36,027 nucleotides of DNA from Pseudomonadota bacterium. Lineage in GTDB: Bacteria; Myxococcota_A; Polyangia; Fen-1088. The stretch spans positions 1 through 36,027 of the forward strand of contig JAEXQJ010000371.1 of NCBI GenBank assembly GCA_023438785.1, written 5' to 3'. A program made the position numbers and the translations under genes. Below the pieces are notes generated by a model. The model did not search any database. It had not been told where the DNA came from and was given only the letters and a program-made list of their open reading frames with translations. Below are positions 8,050-15,735 of this stretch, piece by piece (the stretch's first letter is position 1; each line of letters starts with the position of its first letter).

Positions 8050-10926
8050 ATGAAAGACCAGCGCAGCGCTGACGAGCCAAACTACGTTGTTGTCCGCGGC
8101 GCGCGCGAGCACAACCTGAGTATCGACGAGCTGGCGATCCCCAAGCGCCAGCTCGTGGTGTTTACCGGCGTCTCCGGCTCGGGCAAGTCGTCCCTGGCCT
8201 TCGATACCCTGTACGCCGAAGGACAGCGTCGTTACGTGGAGTCGCTGTCCTCCTACGCCCGCCAGTTCTTGGGGCAGCTCGACAAGCCGAAGTACGAGCA
8301 GATCCGCGGCTTGTCGCCCACCATCGCCATCGAGCAGAAGTCGGCGTCTTCGAACCCGCGCTCGACGGTGGGCACCGTGACGGAGATCTACGACTTTCTG
8401 CGCGTGCTCTACGCGCGCGCCGGCGAGCAGCGGTGCCACCTGTGCGGGGGCACGGTGGCGGCCCGTTCGGCAGGCGAGATCGTCCAAGAGCTCCTGACCC
8501 TTCCGCCCAAGACCAAGGTCACGTTGCTGGCCCCCAAGGCGGAGAACCGCAAGGGCGAGTTCCGCGACGTCTTCGACGAGGCCCGCAAGGCCGGCTTCGT
8601 CCGGGTGCGCGTGGACGGCACGATCCAGCGCCTGGATGAGCTCTCGCCGCTCGACAAGAAGAAGAAGCACAACGTCGACATCGTGATCGACCGCCTGGCC
8701 ATCGACGCGGCCGAGCGCCCGCGGCTGGCGGATTCGGTCGAGACCGCCCTGCGTGCCGGCAGCGGCCGCGTGCACGTCGTGGTGGAAGGCGAGGGCGAGC
8801 GCGCCTACAGCGAGTCGCGCGCCTGTCCCAACTGCGGTGTGGGCCTGCCTGAACTGTCGCCGCAGTCGTTTTCGTTCAACAGCCCGCTCGGCATGTGCGT
8901 GGAGTGCAACGGTCTGGGCTCGCGGCTGGAGGTGGACCCGGACCTCATCGTGCCCAACCCCGACCTGTCCCTGCAGGAAGGCGCCATCGAGCCCTGGGGC
9001 GAGCGCCTGGCCCGCGACGAGGGCTGGACCGCGCGAATCGTGGCCGCGCTGAAGAAGGACCTGGGCATCCCCTTGGACAAGCCGTGGAGGCAACTCACGG
9101 CGCGCCAGCGGGACGTCATCCTCTTCGGCACGGGCGATCGCCGCGTGCACGTGGACTGGTCGGGCCGTCACGGCAACGGTTCCTGGGCCATGCGCTTCGA
9201 AGGGGTGGCCAACAACATCCGCCGCCGCCTGACCGAGACGCGTTCCGAGTACATGCGCCAGTGGCTGGGCCGCTATTTCCGCGAGCAGCCTTGCCGTGGC
9301 TGCGACGGCAAGCGCCTGCGGCCTGAGTCGCGCGCCGTGTTCCTCGAGAACAAGAGCATCGTCGACGTGACGGCCATGACGGTGGGCGAGGCCTCGCAGC
9401 ACTTCGCCACGCTGCCGCTGCAGGGCGCGCGGGCCCAGATCGCCGCCGAGGTCCTCAAAGAGGTGCGCGCACGCCTGGGCTTCCTGCTCAACGTGGGCCT
9501 GGAGTACCTCACCCTCGACCGCGTGGCCTCGTCGCTGTCGGGCGGCGAGGCGCAACGTATCCGCCTGGCTTCGCAGCTCGGCTCGGAGCTGTCGGGCGTG
9601 ATGTACGTGCTCGATGAGCCCTCCATCGGTTTGCACCAGCGCGACAACCTGCGCCTCATCGCGACGCTGAGGCGTCTGCGCGACCTGGGCAACACCGTGA
9701 TCGTGGTGGAGCACGACGAGGAGACCATCGCCGCGGCCGATCACGTGGTGGACTTTGGTCCTGGCGCGGGCCGTTTGGGCGGTCGCGTGGTGGCCCAGGG
9801 CACGCCCGAGGACCTGCGCGAGAGTCCGACCTCGCCGACCGGGCGCTACATGGCGGGAATCGAGCGCATCGAAATCCCCGCCATCCGACGGAAGCCCAGC
9901 GGCTGGATCACCCTGCGCGGCGCCCGCCAGCACAACCTGCGCAACGTGACCGCGCGCATACCGCTGGGCGTGCTGGTGGCGGTCACCGGCGTATCGGGGG
10001 CCGGCAAGTCTTCGCTCATCAACGGCACGCTGCACCCGGCGCTGCGGCGCAAATTGCTGGAGAGCGTGGAGCCCGTGGGCCCCTTCGACGCCCTGGAGGG
10101 CATCCAGGCCATCGACAAGGTGGTGGACATCGACCAGAAGCCCATCGGCCGCACCCCGCGCTCCAACCCGGCGACCTACACCAAGGCCTTCGATCTCATT
10201 CGCGAGATCTACGCCATGACCCCCGAGGCCAAGGCCTTCGGCTACACGCCGGGGCGCTTTTCCTTCAACGTGAAGGGGGGACGCTGCGAGGCCTGCGAGG
10301 GCGATGGCGTGCGCACGGTGGAGATGCACTTCCTTGCCGACGTGCACGTGACCTGCGAGGTGTGCCGCGGGCGCCGCTACAACGACGCCACCCTGCGCGT
10401 GAAGTGGAAGGACCTGGACATCGCGCAGCTACTCGAAACCAGCGTCTCGGATGCGCTACAGCTTTTCGAGCACCATCGCGGCCTCATCCACATCCTGCGC
10501 ACGCTCGACGACGTGGGGTTGGGTTACATCGCCCTCGGGCAGTCGGCGACCACGCTGTCGGGCGGCGAAGCCCAGCGCGTGAAGCTGTCGCGTGAATTGG
10601 CCAAGCGGGGCACGGGCCGCACGCTCTACGTGCTCGACGAGCCCACGACGGGGTTGCACTTTGAGGACGTGAAGCGACTGCTGGCCGTGCTGAGCCGCCT
10701 GGTCGACGCGGGCAACACCGTGCTGGTCATCGAGCACAACCTGGACGTCATCAAGACCGCCGACTACGTCATCGATCTGGGCCCCGAGGGCGGCTCGCAG
10801 GGCGGCGAGATCATCGCTTCGGGAACACCCGAGGAGGTGGCCACCGTGGGCCGCTCCTATACGGGCAAGTTCTTGGCCGAGCTCCTGGGGCGTGCGTCTA
10901 CCTTGAGGCGCGCCGAGCGGCGGTAG
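8050..10926 (+). CDS. uvrA: Excinuclease ABC subunit UvrA
   Basis: Damage-recognition ATPase of nucleotide excision repair; it works as a dimer with UvrB in the cytoplasm. The 958-aa protein has two ABC modules. The first has Walker A GVSGSGKS at residues 40-47, zinc cysteines at 269/272 and 293/296 (CPNC and CVEC), and the signature SGGEAQRIRLASQ. The second has Walker A GVSGAGKS, a zinc module built from CEAC and CEVC, and the signature SGGEAQRVKLSREL. A further Cys pair, CHLC, is at 129-132. The frame is open upstream to 7930, but the ATG at 8050 gives the usual UvrA N-terminus and starts one base after the preceding stop. No strong SD is visible, in line with coupling to the upstream gene. 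No LexA box was seen. Confidence 0.97.
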   Translation: MKDQRSADEPNYVVVRGAREHNLSIDELAIPKRQLVVFTGVSGSGKSSLAFDTLYAEGQRRYVESLSSYARQFLGQLDKPKYEQIRGLSPTIAIEQKSASSNPRSTVGTVTEIYDFLRVLYARAGEQRCHLCGGTVAARSAGEIVQELLTLPPKTKVTLLAPKAENRKGEFRDVFDEARKAGFVRVRVDGTIQRLDELSPLDKKKKHNVDIVIDRLAIDAAERPRLADSVETALRAGSGRVHVVVEGEGERAYSESRACPNCGVGLPELSPQSFSFNSPLGMCVECNGLGSRLEVDPDLIVPNPDLSLQEGAIEPWGERLARDEGWTARIVAALKKDLGIPLDKPWRQLTARQRDVILFGTGDRRVHVDWSGRHGNGSWAMRFEGVANNIRRRLTETRSEYMRQWLGRYFREQPCRGCDGKRLRPESRAVFLENKSIVDVTAMTVGEASQHFATLPLQGARAQIAAEVLKEVRARLGFLLNVGLEYLTLDRVASSLSGGEAQRIRLASQLGSELSGVMYVLDEPSIGLHQRDNLRLIATLRRLRDLGNTVIVVEHDEETIAAADHVVDFGPGAGRLGGRVVAQGTPEDLRESPTSPTGRYMAGIERIEIPAIRRKPSGWITLRGARQHNLRNVTARIPLGVLVAVTGVSGAGKSSLINGTLHPALRRKLLESVEPVGPFDALEGIQAIDKVVDIDQKPIGRTPRSNPATYTKAFDLIREIYAMTPEAKAFGYTPGRFSFNVKGGRCEACEGDGVRTVEMHFLADVHVTCEVCRGRRYNDATLRVKWKDLDIAQLLETSVSDALQLFEHHRGLIHILRTLDDVGLGYIALGQSATTLSGGEAQRVKLSRELAKRGTGRTLYVLDEPTTGLHFEDVKRLLAVLSRLVDAGNTVLVIEHNLDVIKTADYVIDLGPEGGSQGGEIIASGTPEEVATVGRSYTGKFLAELLGRASTLRRAERR

Positions 10927-10939
10927 CCTCGCGCGAGGC
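10926..10939. repeat. 14-bp palindrome between convergent uvrA and GH5 genes
   Basis: GCCTCGCGCGAGGC is a perfect palindrome that begins at the last base of the uvrA stop and fills most of the 19-base gap to the convergent GH5 gene. It could fold as a 5-bp stem with a GCGC loop and may help ending of both messages, but it is short and lacks a T-run. Confidence 0.3.
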
Positions 10940-10945
10940 CGCCGC

Positions 10946-12334
10946 CTACTTGCGTAGCCAGTTCACGATGATTTGGCCGTGTCCGGGGGACGAACCGGTG
11001 GTCTGCGACAGGACGCTGTCGGGGAAGGGCCCGTCGGCGGGCGGCTTGTTGGTCGCCGAAAAGATGTTGCTGGAATCCACGCCCGAGACCAGTTTCCACG
11101 CCGTCCCGGAGATCCCATTCTTGGCCATCCAGTCCCACCACGCGTTGGCCTCTGATTCACAGACCTTGTTGTTGGGGGGAACGCCACCGTCCGCGGGTGT
11201 GGCGCCGAACTCGGTGATGAAGAGGGCCAAGCCTTTCGCCATGGCTGTATCGCCGATGGCGCGCGCTGCAGCCGTGTGCGCGCACGAGTAGAAGTGCAGG
11301 GTGTAGAGCAGGTTGGTGCCCTTCACCGGGTCAGCAGCGGCCTGGTCCACTCGCGATGACCAGTCGGGGGTGCCCAGGATGATCAGGTTGTCGGGATCCT
11401 TTGCGCGGATCGCGGTCACCACCGTCTCGTGGTACTGCTTGATTCTGTCCCAGGCCACCTTGGTGGGCTCGTTGTAGTCCTCGTAGATGATGTTCGGGCA
11501 CTGGCCGTACTTGCTGGCCATGCCCGTGAAGAAGGCCACCGATTCGTTGGTTTGGTCCACGGCGCGCTCGGTGTGCCAGTCGACGATCACGTACAGGCCC
11601 AACGCCAGGGCATTCTGCACGATGGTGTCCACGCGTGCCTGCAGGTCAGCCTTTGCGCTGGCCGAGGTCAAATACCCGCCCTGGGCCTCGATGCCCATGG
11701 CGGCCCGGATGACCCTGATCTTCCAGTTGTCGCGCATGTACTGCACGGCCGCCTTGCTCTCGGCGTACTTGGGATCCTCCCAGTTGAGCCAGAAGGCACT
11801 CATGCCCTTGAGCTGCACGGGAGTGTCGGACTCGTCATGGATCTTCGTTCCGACAACCTTGAGTCGGCCATGTTCGGCGACGGGAGAATTGGCGGGTGCG
11901 GCGACGATGCAGCCGTTGCCGGAGCCACCAGAGCCTGCCGTGCCAGGGTTGCCGCCCGCACCTGCTCTCCCGCCGGTCGCACCCCCTGCTGTCCCGGCCG
12001 TCCCTGGCGTGCCACCGGTACCGCTGTCGCCCCCGCTGGAGCCGCCGGTGCGCGTTCCTCCCGAGCCGGCGCTGCCGCCTGCACCCGAACCCGCTGTTGC
12101 CCCTGCGCTGGAGCCGCCGGTGGATCCGCCCCGGCCCGCGGCACCGCCACCTGTCGCGATTGTGCCGCCGCTCTTCCTCCCGCCCGTGGATACGGATCCA
12201 CCCGTGCGGGTGCCGCCCGTGGCCGTGCTGCCCCCGGCCCCCGCGCCGCCGTTTGCGCCTGGCTCGTCGCCAGAGGAGCTGCAGGCGGCGATGAGAAGAC
12301 CGAGCAGGGACGGGACCAGCAGGCGTGACCTCAT
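10946..12334 (-). CDS. Lipoprotein glycoside hydrolase family 5 (cellulase-like)
   Basis: The 462-aa protein has a type II signal peptide with lipobox LIAAC (Cys18), then a low-complexity Gly/Thr/Ser linker of about 120 residues (20-140) and a GH5 TIM-barrel domain (about 150-460). The likely acid/base is Glu289 in YEDYNEP and the nucleophile Glu375 in FITEFG; DWHTE lies near 252-256. GH5 enzymes cut beta-1,4-glucans or mannans with retention, and the motifs most resemble the endoglucanase subfamily GH5_2. Substrate is not settled by sequence. AGGAG precedes the ATG at 12334, and this start gives the lipoprotein signal, so the longer open frame is not used. The enzyme is probably displayed on the outer membrane, reaching out through its flexible linker. 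It stands alone, convergent with uvrA. Confidence 0.92.
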   Translation of the reverse strand: MRSRLLVPSLLGLLIAACSSSGDEPGANGGAGAGGSTATGGTRTGGSVSTGGRKSGGTIATGGGAAGRGGSTGGSSAGATAGSGAGGSAGSGGTRTGGSSGGDSGTGGTPGTAGTAGGATGGRAGAGGNPGTAGSGGSGNGCIVAAPANSPVAEHGRLKVVGTKIHDESDTPVQLKGMSAFWLNWEDPKYAESKAAVQYMRDNWKIRVIRAAMGIEAQGGYLTSASAKADLQARVDTIVQNALALGLYVIVDWHTERAVDQTNESVAFFTGMASKYGQCPNIIYEDYNEPTKVAWDRIKQYHETVVTAIRAKDPDNLIILGTPDWSSRVDQAAADPVKGTNLLYTLHFYSCAHTAAARAIGDTAMAKGLALFITEFGATPADGGVPPNNKVCESEANAWWDWMAKNGISGTAWKLVSGVDSSNIFSATNKPPADGPFPDSVLSQTTGSSPGHGQIIVNWLRK

Positions 12335-12482
12335 GACGACTCCTTCACTGCGGTCGTGTCGACGAATTGCTGCGACAGGCGAGCAGGTCGTCGCCAATTC
12401 CAACCCGATGTGAGCTCGATCTGGGCAACGCCGGCCTCGGGTGCGGCGAGTGGAGGTGGGCTCGCGTGAGGCGGTCGAAATG

Positions 12483-12890
12483 CTTCCCGTTGGAGTCCGG
12501 CTATAAGCCGGGTTCTGTACCTGCGGTCGTTGCCTTGCGCAGGAGGTGATCATTCCTCTGGGCCGCCCGTTGCCGGACGGCTCATGCGACCAACTTGGAA
12601 ACTGGAGTCGGCGCGGGCACGCCGGCGGGTTGCCCCGCGCTTCCTATTCGGTCTTGCACCAGGTGGGGTTTGCCAAGCCCCTCCCGTCACCGGGAGAGCG
12701 GTGTGCTCTTACCACACCGTTTCACCCTTACCGTCCACGCGGTTGCCCGTGCAGACGGCGGTCTGTTCTCTGTTGCACTTTCCTTCGAGTCACCTCGACT
12801 GGTCGTTAACCAGCACCCTGCCCATGGAGCCCGGACTTTCCTCGACGGCGAAACCGCCGCCGCGATCACCCACCGAACTCCAGCGGGAAG
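12483..12890 (-). ncRNA. rnpB: RNase P RNA, bacterial class A
   Basis: This is the catalytic RNA that trims the 5' leader of precursor tRNAs. The minus strand carries the universal core: GAGGAAAGTCCGGGCTCC (12826-12843), GGTAAGGGTGAAACGG and GGTAAGAGCACACCG (about 12690-12730), and ACAGAACCCGGCTTAT near the 3' end (about 12503-12518). The ends were set by the P1 helix: 18 bases at the 5' end (from 12890) pair with the 3' end (to 12483) with a single mismatch. The length of about 408 nt is normal. A TATACT -10 box lies seven bases before the inferred 5' end. Short open frames across this region are artefacts. No U-tract terminator was seen past P1. Confidence 0.96.
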
Positions 12891-12897
12891 CGCGAGG

Positions 12898-12903
12898 AGT
12901 ATA
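12898..12903 (-). promoter_or_regulatory. -10 box of the rnpB promoter
   Basis: TATACT on the minus strand matches the sigma-70 consensus at five of six positions and ends seven bases before the 5' end of rnpB deduced from its P1 helix. No convincing -35 box is found 16-18 bases upstream. Confidence 0.55.
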
Positions 12904-12949
12904 GCGCAGCTTTCCCATCGGTACGGCTGCGCATGCGCGAATTAGCGAG

Positions 12950-13708
12950 TCAGGCGCTCTTGCCCTGCTGGCCGCTGCTCGCCTCGGCGGGGGCCTCTTC
13001 CTTCATGAGGTCCTCCCAGTACACGATGCGGTGGCAGTAGGGGCAGGTCTCCAGCGTGGTGCCCCTCTGCAGGGTGTTGTAGAGCTGCGGGGGCACGTTC
13101 ATGTTGCACCCCATGCAGGTGCCGTTACGCACGGTCGCCACGGCGATTCCCCGGCGCATGCGGATGGCTCCGTAGCGCTTCAGGTAATCGGGGCGGATGC
13201 CGGCGGCAATCTTGTCGCGCTCGACCTTCAGAGCGTCGATCTTGACCTGAACCTCGGCCATCTTACCGCGCGCGATCTCCGCATCCTTAGAGATGGAGTT
13301 GCGTAGGCCCTTCAGCTCATCGGAACGTTCACCCAGGAGCTTCTCCTTGGCCTGGATGGCCTCGACCAGCTTGGCGATTTCGGCCTCGCGCGTCTGCACG
13401 CTCTCCCGCGTCTGCTCGATTTCGCGCTGGGCGGCCACGTATTCCTTCGAGTTCTTGGCCAGCGACAACTTATGCTTGGCACCCGATACGGTGCCCTCCT
13501 CGGTCTGCAGCTGGTTCTTCTGCTCGCTGTAATAGCGCTGAGTCTCTGCCAGTTGCGTCCGCTCCGTCTCCAACATCGCCTCTACCCGGGCTAGGTCACT
13601 CTGCGAAGCCTCGAGCTTCGCCGGTATGCCCTTCAGCACGTTGCTCAGTTCTTGAATCTGGGCATCAAAACGCTGAAGTTCTTCGAGACGCTTAAGCTGG
13701 TCGCGCAA
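12950..13708 (-). CDS. Coiled-coil protein with C4 zinc ribbon (zf-RING_7 type)
   Basis: The 252-aa protein has a long alpha-helical coiled-coil hairpin (about residues 1-180, rich in Glu, Lys, Gln and Ala heptads), then a compact C4 zinc ribbon with CMGC and CPYC (about residues 200-230), and an acidic/Gln tail. This is the PF02591 architecture; its best-known member is Helicobacter pylori HP0958 (FlgZ), which stabilises RpoN and binds flagellin mRNA. In other bacteria the role is mostly unknown, so I make no functional claim here. The start is TTG at 13708 with a strong AGGAGG six bases upstream. It lies between tRNA-Ile2 and rnpB on the same strand and might share the tRNA promoter. Confidence 0.9.
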   Translation of the reverse strand: MRDQLKRLEELQRFDAQIQELSNVLKGIPAKLEASQSDLARVEAMLETERTQLAETQRYYSEQKNQLQTEEGTVSGAKHKLSLAKNSKEYVAAQREIEQTRESVQTREAEIAKLVEAIQAKEKLLGERSDELKGLRNSISKDAEIARGKMAEVQVKIDALKVERDKIAAGIRPDYLKRYGAIRMRRGIAVATVRNGTCMGCNMNVPPQLYNTLQRGTTLETCPYCHRIVYWEDLMKEEAPAEASSGQQGKSA

Positions 13709-13783
13709 CTGTACCTCCTGAGTTCATACACGAACTCTGCTTGTCGCCTCTGGGGAGAGGCATCTTGGCGGCCACATGCCGAG

Positions 13784-13856
13784 TGGGCCCACCTGGATTC
13801 GAACCAGGGACCGAGCGGTTATGAGCCGCCAGCTCTGACCGCTGAGCTATGGGCCC
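13784..13856 (-). tRNA. tRNA-Ile2, anticodon CAU (lysidine-modified)
   Basis: The cloverleaf is complete at 73 nt: acceptor GGGCCCA pairs with TGGGCCC, the D-arm is AGCTCAGCGGTCAGAGC, the anticodon loop is CTCATAA with CAT (complement of 13821-13823), and the T-arm is CCTGGTTCGAATCCAGG. CAT could mean Met, but the anticodon-stem context GGCGGCTCATAACCGC closely follows the minor isoleucine tRNA, whose C34 is changed to lysidine by TilS so that it reads AUA. It lacks the three C-G pairs typical of initiator tRNA. The 3' CCA is not encoded (CTC follows the discriminator A), so it must be added after transcription. Confidence 0.92.
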
Positions 13857-13891
13857 AGCCTTGCTATTCAACGACGTCAACAAGAACACAA

Positions 13892-13920
13892 AGCATACCT
13901 ACGCCTACTCAGCGTGTCCA
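13892..13920 (-). promoter_or_regulatory. Sigma-70-type promoter for tRNA-Ile2
   Basis: On the minus strand TGGACA (13915-13920) and TATGCT (13892-13897) are separated by 17 bases. They match the -35 consensus at five of six positions and the -10 at four of six. Transcription would start near 13885, about 29 bases before the mature tRNA 5' end, leaving a leader for RNase P. The rest of this 124-base gap shows no other feature. Confidence 0.55.
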
Positions 13921-13980
13921 GGCAGCATTCACGCAAAAACCGCCGCGTCCTTGCTGCCCAAGCGGAGACTTTCGCCATGA

Positions 13981-14802
13981 CTAGGCGAGCTTGCCCGCGA
14001 ACACCGCAGCAAGGAGGAACAGGCCGAGCAGTATGCGATAGGCCACGAAGGAATACGTGGTGCGCGTTCGCAAGAAACGGAGCAGCCACGCGATACACAC
14101 GTAGCCGGACACGCCGGCCACCAGCATCCCGGTCAGGAGCGCCGCACCGCTCACGTTCTTGTCCCGCAAGACGCTGGGCAACTCGAAAAGAGCGGCGGCG
14201 GCCACGGCGGGAATGGACAGCAGGAAAGAGAAGCGCGCTGCCGCGTCCCGACGGAGGCCCACGCCCATGGCGAAGACCAGGGTGATCCCCGAACGCGACA
14301 CACCCGGGATGAGCGCCAAGGCCTGGCCCAGGCCTATCACGAGGGCGTCGCGCACGGTGAGGGCCTCCATGCCGCGCTGGTGCCGGGCGGCGCGTTCGAC
14401 CAGCGCCATCACGATCCCCACCACGACCAACGAAGTGGCGATCACGGCCAGCGACCGGAGCGGCCCTTCGATGGCGTGTTTGAACAGCACACCCGCCACA
14501 CCGATGGGGGCGGTGCCGGCGGCCATGTACAGGACCATGCGGCCCTCAGGGCCCTTGCGCCGTTCGCGGTCCACCAGCGCGCGGACCATGCCCAGCAGGT
14601 CACGCAGGAAGAACAGGATGACCGCCAGCAGGGTGCCGATCTGGATGACAGCGGTGAACGCCGCGCCCGCATCCGGCCAGCCGAACAGAGCGGGCGCGAT
14701 GCGCAGGTGGGCGGTCGAGGAAATCGGCAGGAACTCGGTCAACCCCTGAATGACGCCAAGAACGGCAGCTTGGATGAGTGACAAAGCGGCGGGAGTGTAC
14801 AA
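13981..14802 (-). CDS. uppP: Undecaprenyl-diphosphatase
   Basis: Recycles undecaprenyl pyrophosphate to the monophosphate carrier used for peptidoglycan and O-antigen assembly; integral inner-membrane enzyme (BacA family) linked to bacitracin resistance. The 273-aa protein is strongly hydrophobic with about eight membrane segments. Both signature loops are present: the Glu-rich GLTEFLPISSTAHL near residues 20-33 and PGVSRSGIT near residue 165, which together form the catalytic site. The length is normal (about 265-275). The start is TTG at 14802, with no clear SD; an in-frame TTG six codons in is also possible. It reads alone on the minus strand between the tRNA gene and birA. Confidence 0.95.
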   Translation of the reverse strand: MYTPAALSLIQAAVLGVIQGLTEFLPISSTAHLRIAPALFGWPDAGAAFTAVIQIGTLLAVILFFLRDLLGMVRALVDRERRKGPEGRMVLYMAAGTAPIGVAGVLFKHAIEGPLRSLAVIATSLVVVGIVMALVERAARHQRGMEALTVRDALVIGLGQALALIPGVSRSGITLVFAMGVGLRRDAAARFSFLLSIPAVAAAALFELPSVLRDKNVSGAALLTGMLVAGVSGYVCIAWLLRFLRTRTTYSFVAYRILLGLFLLAAVFAGKLA

Positions 14803-14925
14803 CGCGTGTGCGGGCTGGGCACGCGCTGCAAGGCGCTGAAGAATTTGAAGATCGAGCGAAGACGCTAGCCGCCCGAGGCGAAGGCAGCAGAAGAGCCGAC
14901 GGGATGGGGCGACGAGCAGCGAAGC

Positions 14926-15726
14926 CTAGCTCACCTCGCCGGAAACCACGCGGTGAACGCGCCCCGCATCGTCGCGCACCAGGAGCGCGCCTAGTTGGTC
15001 GGCTTCGAGCGCCAGGCCCTGGAGCGTTTGTCCCTCGTGCTGAACGCGGCAGGGCTGGGGAAGGGCGGCGAACTGTCGCCAGATTTCCAGCCCAGCCGCC
15101 GGCCCGGCCTGCAGAAAGCCATCGTAGATGCCCTCGAACTCCCCGAGGAAGCGCGACAAGAGCCAGCCTCGGTCGCCATCCGTCCCGGTGGACAAGGCTA
15201 CCGAGGTGGCGCGGCCGCAGAGGTCGGCCGGGAACACGCGCTGGTTCACGTTGAGCCCCACACCGAGCACGATGTGGCGCACGCCATCACCCGCGCTGGC
15301 CATCTCCGTCAGGATCCCCGCCGCCTTGCCCATGTGGCTGCCCGCGGGCAGCAAGAGATCGTTCGGCCACTTGAGGCGGGGGCGAGCCTCCGCGGCAGCC
15401 AGGGTGCGTGCCAGCGCCGCGCCGGCTAGCAGGGTGAGTGGGGCTACCGCGTGCGCGGGCAGGGCAGGGCGAAGGAGCAGGGAGAAGTACAGGTTCTGGC
15501 CCGGGGGCGAGTGCCAGGTGCGGCCCAGGCGGCCCCGCCCGCCCGTCTGCGTGTCGGCCACCACGAGCAGGCCCTCCGGCGCGCCTTGCGCCGCCCGCGC
15601 GCGGACCTCGTCGTTGGTCGAACCGCACGAGGGCAGGAGCTCATAGCTGCGCCCCAGGCGCGCCGTGGCCAGCAGGTGTGAAAGGCGATGCGGGGCCAGA
15701 TCGCCGCTAGAGGCAGCTTCGGACAA
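14926..15726 (-). CDS. birA: Biotin--[acetyl-CoA-carboxylase] ligase (BirA without repressor domain)
   Basis: Activates biotin with ATP and attaches it to the carrier lysine of biotin-dependent carboxylases. The 266-aa protein contains the catalytic domain, with the biotinyl-AMP loop GGRGRLGRTW near residues 63-72, KWPNDLLL near 119-126, the GVGLNVN block near 157-163, and a small SH3-like C-terminal domain. The N-terminal winged helix of repressor-type BirA is missing, so this is a class I enzyme that should not regulate transcription. The start is TTG at 15726. It follows nadC by nine bases, a common nadC-birA arrangement, and the two are surely one transcript. Confidence 0.95.
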   Translation of the reverse strand: MSEAASSGDLAPHRLSHLLATARLGRSYELLPSCGSTNDEVRARAAQGAPEGLLVVADTQTGGRGRLGRTWHSPPGQNLYFSLLLRPALPAHAVAPLTLLAGAALARTLAAAEARPRLKWPNDLLLPAGSHMGKAAGILTEMASAGDGVRHIVLGVGLNVNQRVFPADLCGRATSVALSTGTDGDRGWLLSRFLGEFEGIYDGFLQAGPAAGLEIWRQFAALPQPCRVQHEGQTLQGLALEADQLGALLVRDDAGRVHRVVSGEVS

Positions 15727-15735
15727 GGGCGAGCC

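Noticed and set aside
7999..10347. A 782-codon open frame antisense to uvrA
   Set aside because: Its sequence is the low-complexity His/Arg/Ala/Gly type made by reading GC-rich codons backwards, and uvrA on the other strand has full family motifs.
12335..12553. Upstream extension of the GH5 gene by 73 codons
   Set aside because: The extension would bury the lipoprotein signal peptide and enter the rnpB 3' end; the ATG at 12334 has an AGGAG.
12530..12945. Short plus-strand open frames
   Set aside because: They lie within the RNase P RNA on the minus strand, whose conserved core and P1 helix are unambiguous.
13784..13856. Reading the CAU tRNA as initiator or elongator methionine tRNA
   Set aside because: The anticodon stem and D-arm follow the minor isoleucine tRNA and the three C-G pairs of the initiator are absent.
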